Origin: Cohnella silvisoli
GTDB taxonomy: Bacteria > Bacillota > Bacilli > Paenibacillales > Paenibacillaceae
Length of the DNA stretch: 64,000 nt
Assembly: GCF_021190915.1 (NCBI RefSeq)
Contig: NZ_JAIOAP010000016.1
Coordinates: 62,001-126,000 of the forward strand
Reading direction: 5' to 3'
Numbering within the stretch: the first letter of the stretch is position 1; every line of letters starts with the position of its first letter. Under the pieces are notes generated by a model. The model saw only the letters and a program-made list of their open reading frames with translations, was not told the DNA's origin and did no database searches. A program made the translations under genes and the position numbers. Below, piece by piece: positions 51,694 to 61,160 of the stretch.

Positions 51694-52607
51694 TATTTTT
51701 TATCCTCCCGAAAGAAATAAAATTGGATCATCGAAAGAATAAAAATAATGATGAACAATACGGTAGCCGTAGCAGATGCTCTGCCGAACTCAAATTCATC
51801 AAAGGCGCTTGAATAAATCAAGTAAGCAATCGTCGTCGTCGAGTAGTATGGTCCGCCGCCCGTCATGATGTAGATGGTATCGAAAACCTGGTAAGAGCTG
51901 ATCACGCCAATGACAAGCAAGTACAGGATCGTCGGCTTTAGCATCGGAATGGTAATGAATCGGAACAGGTGCCACGGATTTCCTCCATCGATTCGAGCTG
52001 ACTCGTACAAGCTTTCGGGTATGGCTCCCATGTTGGCAAGGATAATAATGATCGATGCCCCTTGTCCGCCCAGTATGGACATCATAGCCAACGATACAAG
52101 GGCTGTGTCCGGGTGGGAAAGCCAAGGATAGGGTCCTAGATGAATAAATGAAAGCAAATAATTGAGCAGGCCAATATCAGGATCCAATATCCATTTCCAT
52201 ACCAACGCCAGAACGACCCCGGCAAGAACGCTCGGCAGATAATAAGCCGCTTTAAAAAAACTTTGGGTTTTGGGAGACAGGGGAAATATGATCCAGGATA
52301 AAATCAAGGCAACAACAAGGCCGCCGGGTACGATTAAAATCGTGTATATGGTTGTATTCCGCAAAGCGATCCAGAATACATCATCCTTCAACATCGCAAT
52401 AAAGTTCTGCGCCCCTACCCATGTAGAACCCGCCACACTATATTCGAAAAAGCTTAATGACAATCCTTGGAGAATAGGATACAGCGCAAATAATAAGATG
52501 ACAATCATCTGGGGCAACAGAAAAAAATAACCCCATAAATGACTTTGCATTTTGCGATTTCGATAATGTCTCTTGATTCTTGTTTGGAGATTCGATGTAT
52601 GATTCAT
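51693..52607 (-). CDS. Sugar ABC transporter permease, MalF-type
   Basis: 304 residues, EAA loop SLYESARIDGGNP, helix 1 YFFLLPQMIVILLFALYPIL. ATG with AAGAGGTCGCGATC upstream. Separated from the binding-protein gene by 76 bases that hold a strong hairpin, which probably lowers its expression relative to the binding protein. Confidence 0.91.
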   Translation of the reverse strand: MNHTSNLQTRIKRHYRNRKMQSHLWGYFFLLPQMIVILLFALYPILQGLSLSFFEYSVAGSTWVGAQNFIAMLKDDVFWIALRNTTIYTILIVPGGLVVALILSWIIFPLSPKTQSFFKAAYYLPSVLAGVVLALVWKWILDPDIGLLNYLLSFIHLGPYPWLSHPDTALVSLAMMSILGGQGASIIIILANMGAIPESLYESARIDGGNPWHLFRFITIPMLKPTILYLLVIGVISSYQVFDTIYIMTGGGPYYSTTTIAYLIYSSAFDEFEFGRASATATVLFIIIFILSMIQFYFFREDKK

Positions 52608-52628
52608 GATCGCGACCTCTTCTTCTCA

Positions 52629-52668
52629 GGATGAGGAGCCATAATGTAAATATTAAGACTCCTCATCC
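52629..52668 (-). terminator. Intercistronic hairpin between binding protein and permeases
   Basis: GGATGAGGAG and CTCCTCATCC, 10 bp perfect, 20-base loop, no T-run. Such hairpins protect or partly terminate the upstream part of malE-malF type transcripts, giving more binding protein than permease. Confidence 0.65.
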
Positions 52669-52683
52669 GACTTGATGATAATC

Positions 52684-54072
52684 TTACTGTTTTAACATAT
52701 CGTTCGCTTTCTTGGCCAGATCGTCCAGCGTTTGTTGGGAAGTTTTCTTCTTGCTGAAGGCAGAATCCAGCTCAGCGTTTATCAGTTTTTCGAATATTTT
52801 ATATGTTTGCTCCCCTTTGCCTAAATCTTTGCCGTCCTCCATCATGATTCGCGCTATTTTGGCATTCACATCGCCGCCAAACACATCGCCGGAAGATTTT
52901 TTGGTCGGGAACACGCCAAGCTCTTTTACAATTTTATTATTTTCCCCGTTGGTCAGGAATTTCGCGAATTCCATCGCCATTTTTGTATGATTTTCATCCG
53001 CTTTTTTTTGCTTGAATACGGTGAGTCCGCCGATGCCCGAATAGGATTTCGCGATGTCAACACCGGGGCCCCTGGGGAATTGAATCGCGACAACTTCAGG
53101 TATGGGCTGGCCTTCCGGTGTTTTCTCCTTTAATGTTTCCTTCACTTTATCTTCCGTTAATGCCAGACCCAAACTGAATGCCAAATCTCCGGCCCAGAAG
53201 TCGGAAGGTTTAGCGCCGCCCGAAACTAATCGGAAGGATCCGGCATCCACCATTTCCAACATAAAATCTAACGCTTTCACCCCTTCGGGGGAATTAAGAA
53301 TAAATTGCGTATCGCCTTTATTGTACAGGTCGGCCCCGAAATTCCAGAACCAGAAGAGATGTGTCCAGTTTAGAGCGGTCGTATTAATTTGCTCGGCATA
53401 ATAAGTTTTGCCGCCCTTTTTATAAGGGAACTTCTGGGCGATTTCTTTAAATTGTTCAATGGTCCAGGATCGGTCCCCTTCCAGAGGCAATTTATCGGCC
53501 AAGCCCATTTCTTCCAGCATCGTCTTATTCGCATATAAGACTCGCGGAGCAATCAAAATTGGAAGCGCATACAATTTACCGTCATATGTCGCGTAATCCG
53601 ACAGGCTCTTGAAAAAATCGTCAATTTCTTCTTGTGTCATATAATCCGAAGCAGGAATGACCACTTTCTGCTTCAAATACTTGGGCAGAAACGCCAAATC
53701 AATGTATGTCACATCCGGCGGGCTTCCGGCTGCAATGGAGGTATCGATTTTTTGTGGTCCTGTATCCCCGGGAAGCATCTCAATATTGATCTTTTTGACA
53801 TTGGGGTGCAGCGCCATAAATTCGTCCGCCTTTTCCCGTATCCAGCCTTCAGGTGTGCCGTCTTTCCCGTTCCAAAATGCATACCACCATACGGTCAAGT
53901 CCGTCGGTTCAGCCGCCTTCTCCCCTGTTGCCGTATCGCCGGTTGCCGTATTCCCTGTTTCTTTATTCCCGCTTGCTGTTGGACTTGCACTCTTGCCGCA
54001 AGCTGTCGCAGATATCAACACAACCATGATGATGGAAATCAGAATCGTTTTCATATTCATTCTTTTAATCAT
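52684..54072 (-). CDS. Sugar ABC transporter solute-binding lipoprotein (MalE type)
   Basis: About 462 residues from ATG 54072 (GGGGGAAAACAAG upstream). The signal ends SATACGKS with a less usual ATAC lipobox. A Thr/Gly-rich linker (KETGNTATGDTATGEKA) precedes the binding fold. It overlaps the end of the epimerase gene by 8 bases, so the second importer of locus B is translated as part of the same long transcript. Confidence 0.91.
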   Translation of the reverse strand: MIKRMNMKTILISIIMVVLISATACGKSASPTASGNKETGNTATGDTATGEKAAEPTDLTVWWYAFWNGKDGTPEGWIREKADEFMALHPNVKKINIEMLPGDTGPQKIDTSIAAGSPPDVTYIDLAFLPKYLKQKVVIPASDYMTQEEIDDFFKSLSDYATYDGKLYALPILIAPRVLYANKTMLEEMGLADKLPLEGDRSWTIEQFKEIAQKFPYKKGGKTYYAEQINTTALNWTHLFWFWNFGADLYNKGDTQFILNSPEGVKALDFMLEMVDAGSFRLVSGGAKPSDFWAGDLAFSLGLALTEDKVKETLKEKTPEGQPIPEVVAIQFPRGPGVDIAKSYSGIGGLTVFKQKKADENHTKMAMEFAKFLTNGENNKIVKELGVFPTKKSSGDVFGGDVNAKIARIMMEDGKDLGKGEQTYKIFEKLINAELDSAFSKKKTSQQTLDDLAKKANDMLKQ

Positions 54073-55075
54073 CTTGTTTTCCCCCACAATCTAGATTTTT
54101 TCTTACGTCACTTTGCACCCGGATCAGCCGTTCTTCCCAGTCCATGGCGGACGAATCCGGGATGCGCCCTTCCCTGTCCAGGGCGTCGATCGTCAGCGCC
54201 ATCCCTTGCTCGAGCGAGATACGGGGCTGAAACTCCGGCACGTCCCGGAAAATCCTGTCCGCGCTGTAGTAGCAGTTATACGCGAAAATATCTTCACAGA
54301 TGGCGAATCTCTTGGCGTCCGACACGACCAAATCTCGCAGAGGCACGCCAATAAGCTCGACGTCCTGCCCCAGTACGCGCATCGCCGCGCGATGATGGTC
54401 CCGCCACGTGCAATATCCCCGATTGACCAGGTTGTAAGTTTGGCCGATGCAATGCCGTTTGCCCAACACGCCCGCGAACGCTAGCGCAGCATCGTCGACG
54501 TGCAGAAACTGGTGGATGGCGAGCCCGTCCCCGCACACGACGACGGGTTTTCCTTTGCGGATGCGGTCAATCCAGGAAAATTCCGCGGCGATTTGGCGCA
54601 GAAGCCCCATCTGCGGCCCATAAGTTGTCGACGGCTTCAGGATCGTCACGGGAAATTGTTCCCTGTAATACGATTCAAGGTACAGGCGATCCGCCGCCAC
54701 TTTCCCTCTGCCATAAGCGGTAATCGGGCGCAGCGGATGATCCTCGCTGACTGGCAGCCAGTCGTAATCGACCCCATAGGTGCATGTCGTGGAACACTGG
54801 ACAAAATGTCCCACGCCTTGAAATGCGCGGATGCTGCTGGCGGCGTCTTCCGGCGTATAACAGATCATGTCGATCGCCGCGTCGAATGCCTCCTGCCGCA
54901 TCGTGCGTTCGAACGACTCCCGGTCCCTGCGGTCGCCCTGAATATGGCGTGTTTCCTTGGGCGGGCTGCCCAGGCCGCCGCGCGTATAACAGACGACTTC
55001 ATGACCTTGCTCCAGCAGCAAGCGGACAATCCGGCTGCTGATGTGGCCCGTCCCGCCTACGATGACGATCTTCAT
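54065..55075 (-). CDS. NAD-dependent sugar epimerase/dehydratase
   Basis: 336 residues from ATG 55075, with GGGAGGGGTTTGGCG upstream. KIVIVGGTGHISSRIVRLL is the Rossmann start. QCSTTCTYG contains the Ser/Thr and AYGRGKVAADR the YxxxK pair. LKPSTTYGPQ and QFLHVDDAALAF are substrate loops of the extended SDR family. It should epimerise or oxidise a sugar nucleotide or free sugar. Overlaps the upstream DUF4838 gene by 4 bases. Confidence 0.88.
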   Translation of the reverse strand: MKIVIVGGTGHISSRIVRLLLEQGHEVVCYTRGGLGSPPKETRHIQGDRRDRESFERTMRQEAFDAAIDMICYTPEDAASSIRAFQGVGHFVQCSTTCTYGVDYDWLPVSEDHPLRPITAYGRGKVAADRLYLESYYREQFPVTILKPSTTYGPQMGLLRQIAAEFSWIDRIRKGKPVVVCGDGLAIHQFLHVDDAALAFAGVLGKRHCIGQTYNLVNRGYCTWRDHHRAAMRVLGQDVELIGVPLRDLVVSDAKRFAICEDIFAYNCYYSADRIFRDVPEFQPRISLEQGMALTIDALDREGRIPDSSAMDWEERLIRVQSDVRKNLDCGGKQDD

Positions 55076-56796
55076 CGCCAAACCCCTCCCGATTCAAAAT
55101 TCGAAATCCGGTTATAGATCGCTTCGGCTTCTTTTATCGTGATCAGGAGAATATTCTTCTCTTCGACCAATAGCTTTCCGGCTTTTCCAACACAGGTGTC
55201 CATATGCTCCTCCAACAAGCTAAACCCCTGTCTATACAGCCTTAAGCTGCGCGCCATTTGTTCGATATGCTTCAGGCGGAATTCATGAGGTTGTGAGGGA
55301 ATATGGCTTAGCTCGCCGGTGGAATCCGAATATCCACAAAAGGTCAACAATCCATAGGATGCCCGCTCGATTAGCTGTTGGTATTCCATCATAACGTTCG
55401 AGATTTCCGGGAAACATCTCTCATACATCTCTTCTAACCCTTCGCTGTATCGGAAATTTGTATTCCACGCCATTTTGCCGAACACGAACAAATTGGTTGG
55501 GTATACTCGCCAGCTATATTTGCCGAACATCAGAGCAGCGACTTTATGGATACCCTTTTTTCGATAATGCTTTAAATCGTCCGAGATGATATGCGGAATA
55601 TTGATTTTCAATTTGGCAAACAAGATCATATCCGCATAATAGCCATACACGCACAAGTTCCCTCTAAATTTCACATAGGCTTCTTCCAGCATCCGGTTAT
55701 ACCATTGATTCAGTTGACAGCTGTCGTCACTCATACTATGGGCATAACATCGTTCCCTGCCGGCAAAAAAACCATAAACGTTGCTTCCCGGATCACAAGT
55801 CATGTTGTTGAGGTCAACCGTATCATGATATAGCGGCATATCGATTTCCAGTTCCGGTCTCAGTTGGCGCAAACCTTCACCGATGCGATTGATGACCTTT
55901 AATTGCTGCGTTGCCGGATGAATATCCTTGCAGCTCCCGCACTCGCACCAACTGCCGCCGCTTACATCCGCAAACCACATGTGAAGCAAGTCGATTTCAG
56001 GATGCTTGACCATCACCTCCCTGGCGCCTTTAACCAACCGTTCGATTCCTTCTTCATTAGAAGCGCAAAGATTGCCATCCCTCACCCTGATTCCCGCTTT
56101 TTCTCTAAACAGGTGCGGCTTATGCTCAAACCATTCCCGATCAAGGAGAAGCTCTCCGCCATGTCCGCCGCATTCATATCTCATGCCGCGTTTTTTGATT
56201 TCCCGGACGACTTCGTCAATGCCTTCGAGAGGGCTTGCCGGACTCCAGTGAATATGAAACGAATTGATTTTGTTTTTGCCGCACCAATCAATCGTCTCTT
56301 TCATTTCTTCACACCACGATGCGATGGAGCTTTTGCAAGCATCCTCCGTAAGACCGCGATATTCGAAATCCGGATTGTCCAGCAAGTTCAATTCTTCTAC
56401 ACGAATATCTTGTAAGGATGGAATCACCTCCCCCAGTTCCCCTGCAAAAAACCACCTGCACCCTATTCGTTCCAACAGCGCATAGACAGCATACAAAATT
56501 CCTCTTCCTGCGCGGCTGGTCATGATTAACCCTTGTTCAAAGCTTTGCAGGATAAAACCGTCATATCTTAACGAATCGCTATCTATGTCGCAAGAAGCAT
56601 GATGCTTGCACCAACGTACACTCCCGACGAATAAACAAGTTTGCCCCTCGATCTCAAATTCGCTCTTGATCGGCAATTTGCAGCCGGAGATCTTAAATAG
56701 ATAAGTTTGCAGTTCTTCAGCAGCAAACCATGCGGTCGGCTCTTGTTCGACGATTATACTTGCTTGCGCCGCGCCGTCTTTGACAATCGTGATCAT
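55072..56796 (-). CDS. DUF4838-type glycoside-hydrolase-like protein
   Basis: 574 residues. An N-terminal GH67/GH20-like alpha-beta domain (EPTAWFAAEELQTYLFKISG ... RGILYAVYALLERIGCRWF) precedes a TIM-barrel-like domain. DFEYRGL and HMWFADVSGGSWCECGSC are the hallmark blocks of DUF4838. Cys-rich loop CECGSC may bind metal. No signal peptide: the protein is cytoplasmic. The family resembles alpha-glucuronidases and hexosaminidases in fold, but its reaction is not established to my knowledge. ATG with AAGGTGG upstream, 21 bases after DegT. Confidence 0.78.
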   Translation of the reverse strand: MITIVKDGAAQASIIVEQEPTAWFAAEELQTYLFKISGCKLPIKSEFEIEGQTCLFVGSVRWCKHHASCDIDSDSLRYDGFILQSFEQGLIMTSRAGRGILYAVYALLERIGCRWFFAGELGEVIPSLQDIRVEELNLLDNPDFEYRGLTEDACKSSIASWCEEMKETIDWCGKNKINSFHIHWSPASPLEGIDEVVREIKKRGMRYECGGHGGELLLDREWFEHKPHLFREKAGIRVRDGNLCASNEEGIERLVKGAREVMVKHPEIDLLHMWFADVSGGSWCECGSCKDIHPATQQLKVINRIGEGLRQLRPELEIDMPLYHDTVDLNNMTCDPGSNVYGFFAGRERCYAHSMSDDSCQLNQWYNRMLEEAYVKFRGNLCVYGYYADMILFAKLKINIPHIISDDLKHYRKKGIHKVAALMFGKYSWRVYPTNLFVFGKMAWNTNFRYSEGLEEMYERCFPEISNVMMEYQQLIERASYGLLTFCGYSDSTGELSHIPSQPHEFRLKHIEQMARSLRLYRQGFSLLEEHMDTCVGKAGKLLVEEKNILLITIKEAEAIYNRISNFESGGVWR

Positions 56797-56817
56797 TTTT
56801 CCACCTTGGAAGGTCGA

Positions 56818-58029
56818 TTAGCTCCCATAAGAACGAATCACCTTATCTAATGCTTCCGCAATGTCGTACATCGCTTGTTCTTCGGACAGCAGCACACTCT
56901 GACTGAGCATCAGAACCTCCGAATTGCACAGCCTTTCGCAGACAGGACATTCGTACACCCGTTCCTCGCCCAGCCAATCCTTTGTCGCGTTCAGAACGGC
57001 ATTGGTGCGGTTCAAAGGCACATAGCCGTAGAACACGGGAATCCCCTCCGCCGCCACTCTGCGAATAAATTCTTCCTTGTTCACTCTTTGCGCCAAATCG
57101 GGAGCCAGCTTGAACACATACACATGATTGGCATGCCGCGTGATCCGCGGGTCAAGCTTCAAGAGGGAAATGCCGTTGATCCCGCTGAGCAGCCGATTAA
57201 GCAGCGCTACGTTGGCTTCGCGTTGCTTCATCTGCGCTTCCAGACGCGTCATCTGCGCAAGCAATAGCGCGGCCTGGATGTCGGTGATGCGATAATTTTG
57301 GCCCAACATTTCATGCTGGTACCAACCCCCGTTCGGGATTCGACCCACATTGCAGATGGACCAGGCTGTGGTCCACAACGTTTCACTGTTTGTAAGCACG
57401 ATGCCGCCTTCGCCGGCGTTCAAATTTTTACTGGATTGGAAGCTGAAAGTGCCCATATCGCCGATGGCGCCTACACCTTTGCCCTCCCACCGGGCGCCGA
57501 CCGCTTGCGCCGCGTCTTCAATCAATGCCAGATTATGCTTGCGGGCAATCTCCAACAGCCGCGTCATATTGGCCGGAGCTCCCGCCACATGTACGGCAAT
57601 GATCGCCTTCGTTTTCGGTGTAATCGCCGCCTCAACCTCAACCGGATCAATCAGCAGCGTGTCTTCCTCAATATCCGCGAACACGGGTATCGCGCCAAAG
57701 GCAAGCGCTGCTGTTGCCGTTGCGATGAAAGTAAACGGCGGAACGATGACCTCATCTCCGGGCTTTATGCCGAGTGCCTGCAAGGCAACGGTAATCGCCA
57801 CCGTGCCGTTGACGCAGCTTACGCCATATTGCGAATCCTGCAGCGCGGCAAATTCCCGTTCAAACCGGGGAATGAACGGCTCTTCTCCATTCCAGGTGCC
57901 GCCGACGCCTCCCCATTTCCCCGATTTCAGCGCGCGAAGCAAGAAATCTTGTTCCAGTTCGTCAAATACCGGCCATTTCGCAAATCCTTTCGTCCGTACC
58001 GGCGTTCCTCCGTTGATCGCCAAGCTCAT
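56818..58029 (-). CDS. DegT/DnrJ/EryC1/StrS-family aminotransferase
   Basis: 403 residues, the same length as the copy at 29580 and very similar along its whole length. Differences are scattered (SQYGVSCVNG against ANYGVSCVNG; LCNSEVLMLSQSV against LCASEALMLSQNV). PLP lysine in SSKNLNAGEGG. ATG with GGGATGGAGCGAA upstream. In locus B it follows importer 1 rather than the Gfo/Idh dehydrogenases, so its keto substrate may come from the epimerase or from locus A. Confidence 0.92.
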   Translation of the reverse strand: MSLAINGGTPVRTKGFAKWPVFDELEQDFLLRALKSGKWGGVGGTWNGEEPFIPRFEREFAALQDSQYGVSCVNGTVAITVALQALGIKPGDEVIVPPFTFIATATAALAFGAIPVFADIEEDTLLIDPVEVEAAITPKTKAIIAVHVAGAPANMTRLLEIARKHNLALIEDAAQAVGARWEGKGVGAIGDMGTFSFQSSKNLNAGEGGIVLTNSETLWTTAWSICNVGRIPNGGWYQHEMLGQNYRITDIQAALLLAQMTRLEAQMKQREANVALLNRLLSGINGISLLKLDPRITRHANHVYVFKLAPDLAQRVNKEEFIRRVAAEGIPVFYGYVPLNRTNAVLNATKDWLGEERVYECPVCERLCNSEVLMLSQSVLLSEEQAMYDIAEALDKVIRSYGS

Positions 58030-58056
58030 TTCGCTCCATCCCTTTCTCTGATTGGA

Positions 58057-58890
58057 TCATTTGGTTCCGGTCATGGCAATGCCTTCGATAAAATGCTTTT
58101 GCAGAGTCAAAAATAAGAGAACCATCGGCCACAAGGCCATAAGGGAGCCGGCCATCAAAACAGGATAATTCGTGCCGTGTCGGCCTTGAAGCCAGGACAA
58201 TCCGACTGCCAACGTCATCTTGGCGGGACTGCTGTTCACAATCATCGGCCACAGGAGTTCATTCCAGGAAGCAAGCACGGTGAAAATCGTCAGCGCGATC
58301 AGTCCGGGCTTCGCTAATGGAAGCATAATCCGCCAGTAAATTTGCAAATGATTGCACCCGTCCAGCTTGGCCGATTCTTCCAGCTCCTTCATTAAGGACA
58401 AGAAAAATTGCCGAAGCAAAAAGACGCCGAAAGCGTCAAACATCCCCGGGACAGCTACCGCCTGCAAGGTGTTCAGCCAACCGAAATCGCGCATAATCAG
58501 AAATAACGGCAAAATATAAATTTGTCCGGGCACCATCAGAACCGATATCAAAATCACAAACAAAACGTTTCTTCCGGGGAATTCGATTCTGGCAAAGGCA
58601 TAAGCGGCCAACGAACTGAAGATCAACGTTCCCAGGACTTTGAGCGCTGTGATGGCAATCGTATTAAAATAAAAAGTTAAGAAAGGCATGGTATAAAGAA
58701 CATCGATATAATTATCCCAATGAATCGACTTGGGAAACACGATGACAGGAACGTGCACGGATTCCCCCAACGATTTAAACGAAGTCAGTATCATCCAAGC
58801 AAACGGAACCAGCATAAAAAAAGCGAGGACAATCAAAAGAGTGTGCAGGATCCAAAACTTCGGCTTTTGTGAAACATTCTCCGCTCTCAT
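58057..58890 (-). CDS. Sugar ABC transporter permease, MalG-type
   Basis: 277 residues, EAA loop ELEESAKLDGCNH, C-terminus IEGIAMTGTK rather than the usual GAVK ending. ATG with GGGAGATCCTTGA upstream, 13 bases after its partner. Confidence 0.91.
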   Translation of the reverse strand: MRAENVSQKPKFWILHTLLIVLAFFMLVPFAWMILTSFKSLGESVHVPVIVFPKSIHWDNYIDVLYTMPFLTFYFNTIAITALKVLGTLIFSSLAAYAFARIEFPGRNVLFVILISVLMVPGQIYILPLFLIMRDFGWLNTLQAVAVPGMFDAFGVFLLRQFFLSLMKELEESAKLDGCNHLQIYWRIMLPLAKPGLIALTIFTVLASWNELLWPMIVNSSPAKMTLAVGLSWLQGRHGTNYPVLMAGSLMALWPMVLLFLTLQKHFIEGIAMTGTK

Positions 58891-58903
58891 TCAAGGATCT
58901 CCC

Positions 58904-59806
58904 TTATTCGTAATGGACCCATTTTTTTTGAAAGACCATCTGAATAATGGTCATAACCATAACGAGGACAAAGATCAGAACGGCGATGCTAGCCGCATAG
59001 CCTTTTTCGTTAGTCAGGAATGCCGCGTCATAAAACAAGTAAACGACCGATTGCGTAGAAAATTTAACGATGCTGGGATTCCCGACCATCATCCAGATCA
59101 AGTCGAACACTTGCAGCGTGCCAATCAGCGAAATGATGAAAACGAAGAAAACGGTCGGGGTCAGCCCCGGCAGCGTGATCCTAAGAAATTGCGCCATAAC
59201 GCCTGCGCCGTCAATTCTCGCCGCCTCGTAATATGTTTTGGATATCCCCTGCAAGCCTGCCAACAGAATCACCATGTTGAATCCGATGCTGCTCCAGATC
59301 ATAACGACAACAATGGAGTAGGGGGCAAGCTGGGGATCGGTCAGCCACCGGGAGCCTTGAATCGAGAACTCGTTCAGCATATGATTCAGCAATCCGTAGT
59401 CGCTGTTGTACAACCACTTCCACACCATGGCTACAGCGGCCGGCATCGTGATGACCGGCAGAAAGAAAAGGGTGCGGTACAGGGAAAGGCCTTTTATTTT
59501 CTGGTTCAACATGACAGCGACAAGAATGGAAATCGCGACGCTTAGCGGGACTGCCAGGACAACGTAGCGGAATGTGTTCAGGACAGCCTTCCAAACATCG
59601 TGGTCTGCGAATAACCGATGATAGTTATCGAAGCCGGCGAACTTGTACGTTCCAAAGTCTCCCCACCGGGTCATGCTGAAATAAAAGGTTTGAATCATCG
59701 GCCAAATAAAAAAGAATCCGATTCCCAGCATAGCGGGCGCGATCATGGAATATCCCCACAGCCAATTTTCTTTCTTGATTCGACTTCTTCCGGCAATCGC
59801 TTTCAT
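58904..59806 (-). CDS. Sugar ABC transporter permease, MalF-type
   Basis: About 300 residues from ATG 59806 (GAAGGAG ten bases upstream); the frame from 59839 has no ribosome site. EAA loop TYYEAARIDGAGV. Preceded by a 13-bp hairpin that separates it from the binding-protein gene. Confidence 0.91.
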   Translation of the reverse strand: MKAIAGRSRIKKENWLWGYSMIAPAMLGIGFFFIWPMIQTFYFSMTRWGDFGTYKFAGFDNYHRLFADHDVWKAVLNTFRYVVLAVPLSVAISILVAVMLNQKIKGLSLYRTLFFLPVITMPAAVAMVWKWLYNSDYGLLNHMLNEFSIQGSRWLTDPQLAPYSIVVVMIWSSIGFNMVILLAGLQGISKTYYEAARIDGAGVMAQFLRITLPGLTPTVFFVFIISLIGTLQVFDLIWMMVGNPSIVKFSTQSVVYLFYDAAFLTNEKGYAASIAVLIFVLVMVMTIIQMVFQKKWVHYE

Positions 59807-59860
59807 CTCGATCTTCTCCTTCCAGGCGAAGCGCCGCATCCCGCACCGCTTTATATTCGC

Positions 59861-59892
59861 GCAAGGGCTCTATGGCAAGATAGAGCCCTTGC
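59861..59892 (-). terminator. Intercistronic hairpin between binding protein and permeases
   Basis: GCAAGGGCTCTAT and ATAGAGCCCTTGC pair perfectly over 13 bp around a 6-base loop, with no T-run on the minus strand. It is the counterpart of the hairpin at 52629, in the same position of a second importer. Confidence 0.7.
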
Positions 59893-59906
59893 ACTGCGCT
59901 TGCCGA

Positions 59907-61160
59907 TTATTCTTGCGCCAGGAGCTCGTTCACTTTCTGCGCAAGTTGCTTCGCCATTTCATCCACGCTCATCTCTTGAGACCATGCCTTCAACATGTAT
60001 TCTTCTTCCAGGGTAAACCATTTCATCGTATCCTTGGATGTCGGGAATGGCTTCGGAAACTTGGTCGCAGAATCGATGAAAGCTTGCAGGTTAAAGAATG
60101 GAACGGATTTCACCCAGCCCTCCTGCGTCCCGTTGACCGCTGTGATAAAAGAGCCCGTACTGGAATAGATGAGCGCCGCTTCCCTGGATGCCATATAGCG
60201 CAGCAATTCCCACGCTTCCTGGGGATGCTTGGTCTTGGCATTAAGCGACATGGCCGTAGCCGCAACGATATTGGCGCTGACTTTGCCTTTGGGAAGCACC
60301 GTCACATCCACATTCTCCTTGGTGTAATCAATGTCGGCGAACTCCTTCACGATCCAGGAGCCATCGTAGAGCATCGCAATCTTGCCGGACTCGAACAGCT
60401 TCTCGCTAGATGTTTCGCTCATCTGGGCCGCCGATGGCGACTGCTTCTTGGCGATGAAGTCCACCCAGAACTGGATCCCTTCAATCGCTTCCGGCCGATC
60501 AAGGCCCGAGGTCTTCTTGTCTTCCGAAATGATAAATCCGTTATTCTGATAGATCGTGTTATAATAATTGGCTTCCGTGCTCATGGTTGAAGCAATGCCC
60601 CACACGCCATTGGCCGGGTCCGTCAGCTTCTCCGCCGCTTTGCGAACGTCATCCCAGTCCCAGGTTTCATCCGGATACGGGAGGTTTGCGGCATCGAAGA
60701 GCTTTTTGTTATAGAAAAGCCCGATCGATGACATTTCAAACGGCAGGCCATAATGTTTGCCCTCGTTTGTGTAATAATCCAATACGCCATCGGGATAGAT
60801 TGAAGCATCAATCTGACCCGCTTCCATTTGATCGTTCAAAGGCATAATAATCCCGTTGGCAGCATATTTGACATAATTGATCTGGTTCATCCAGAAAACA
60901 TCGGGCAGTTCACCGCCCGTAGCCCCGGTATCCAGCTTCGTCCAGTACTGGCTCCAGGGGGTCAATTCAATTTTGACTTTGATATTCGGATGCGAGTCTT
61001 CGAATTTACGGATAGCTTGTTCAATCGCAGGCTGATAGTTTTGATCCCAAATGGCGTAAGTCAGCGTCACCTTGGATGAACCGTTCTTGCTGCTGCCTGA
61101 ACATGCGGCCAGTCCGGCTGTCAAACAAAGCGCTAGCAGAGCGAATAATAATTTTCTCAT
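59907..61160 (-). CDS. Sugar ABC transporter solute-binding lipoprotein (MalE type)
   Basis: 417 residues; the signal ends LAACSGSS (Cys near residue 20). The binding fold has LTYAIWDQNYQPAIEQAI, YGLPFEMSSIGLFYNKKLF and GKIAMLYDGSW. ATG with AAGGAGGGTC upstream. First gene of locus B, with an operator-like palindrome and a -10 directly before it. Confidence 0.92.
   Translation of the reverse strand: MRKLLFALLALCLTAGLAACSGSSKNGSSKVTLTYAIWDQNYQPAIEQAIRKFEDSHPNIKVKIELTPWSQYWTKLDTGATGGELPDVFWMNQINYVKYAANGIIMPLNDQMEAGQIDASIYPDGVLDYYTNEGKHYGLPFEMSSIGLFYNKKLFDAANLPYPDETWDWDDVRKAAEKLTDPANGVWGIASTMSTEANYYNTIYQNNGFIISEDKKTSGLDRPEAIEGIQFWVDFIAKKQSPSAAQMSETSSEKLFESGKIAMLYDGSWIVKEFADIDYTKENVDVTVLPKGKVSANIVAATAMSLNAKTKHPQEAWELLRYMASREAALIYSSTGSFITAVNGTQEGWVKSVPFFNLQAFIDSATKFPKPFPTSKDTMKWFTLEEEYMLKAWSQEMSVDEMAKQLAQKVNELLAQE

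Noticed and set aside
57298..58116. Plus-strand open frame of 272 codons
   Set aside because: Antisense to the DegT copy; the equivalent frame also appears antisense to the other copy, as expected from shared codon use.
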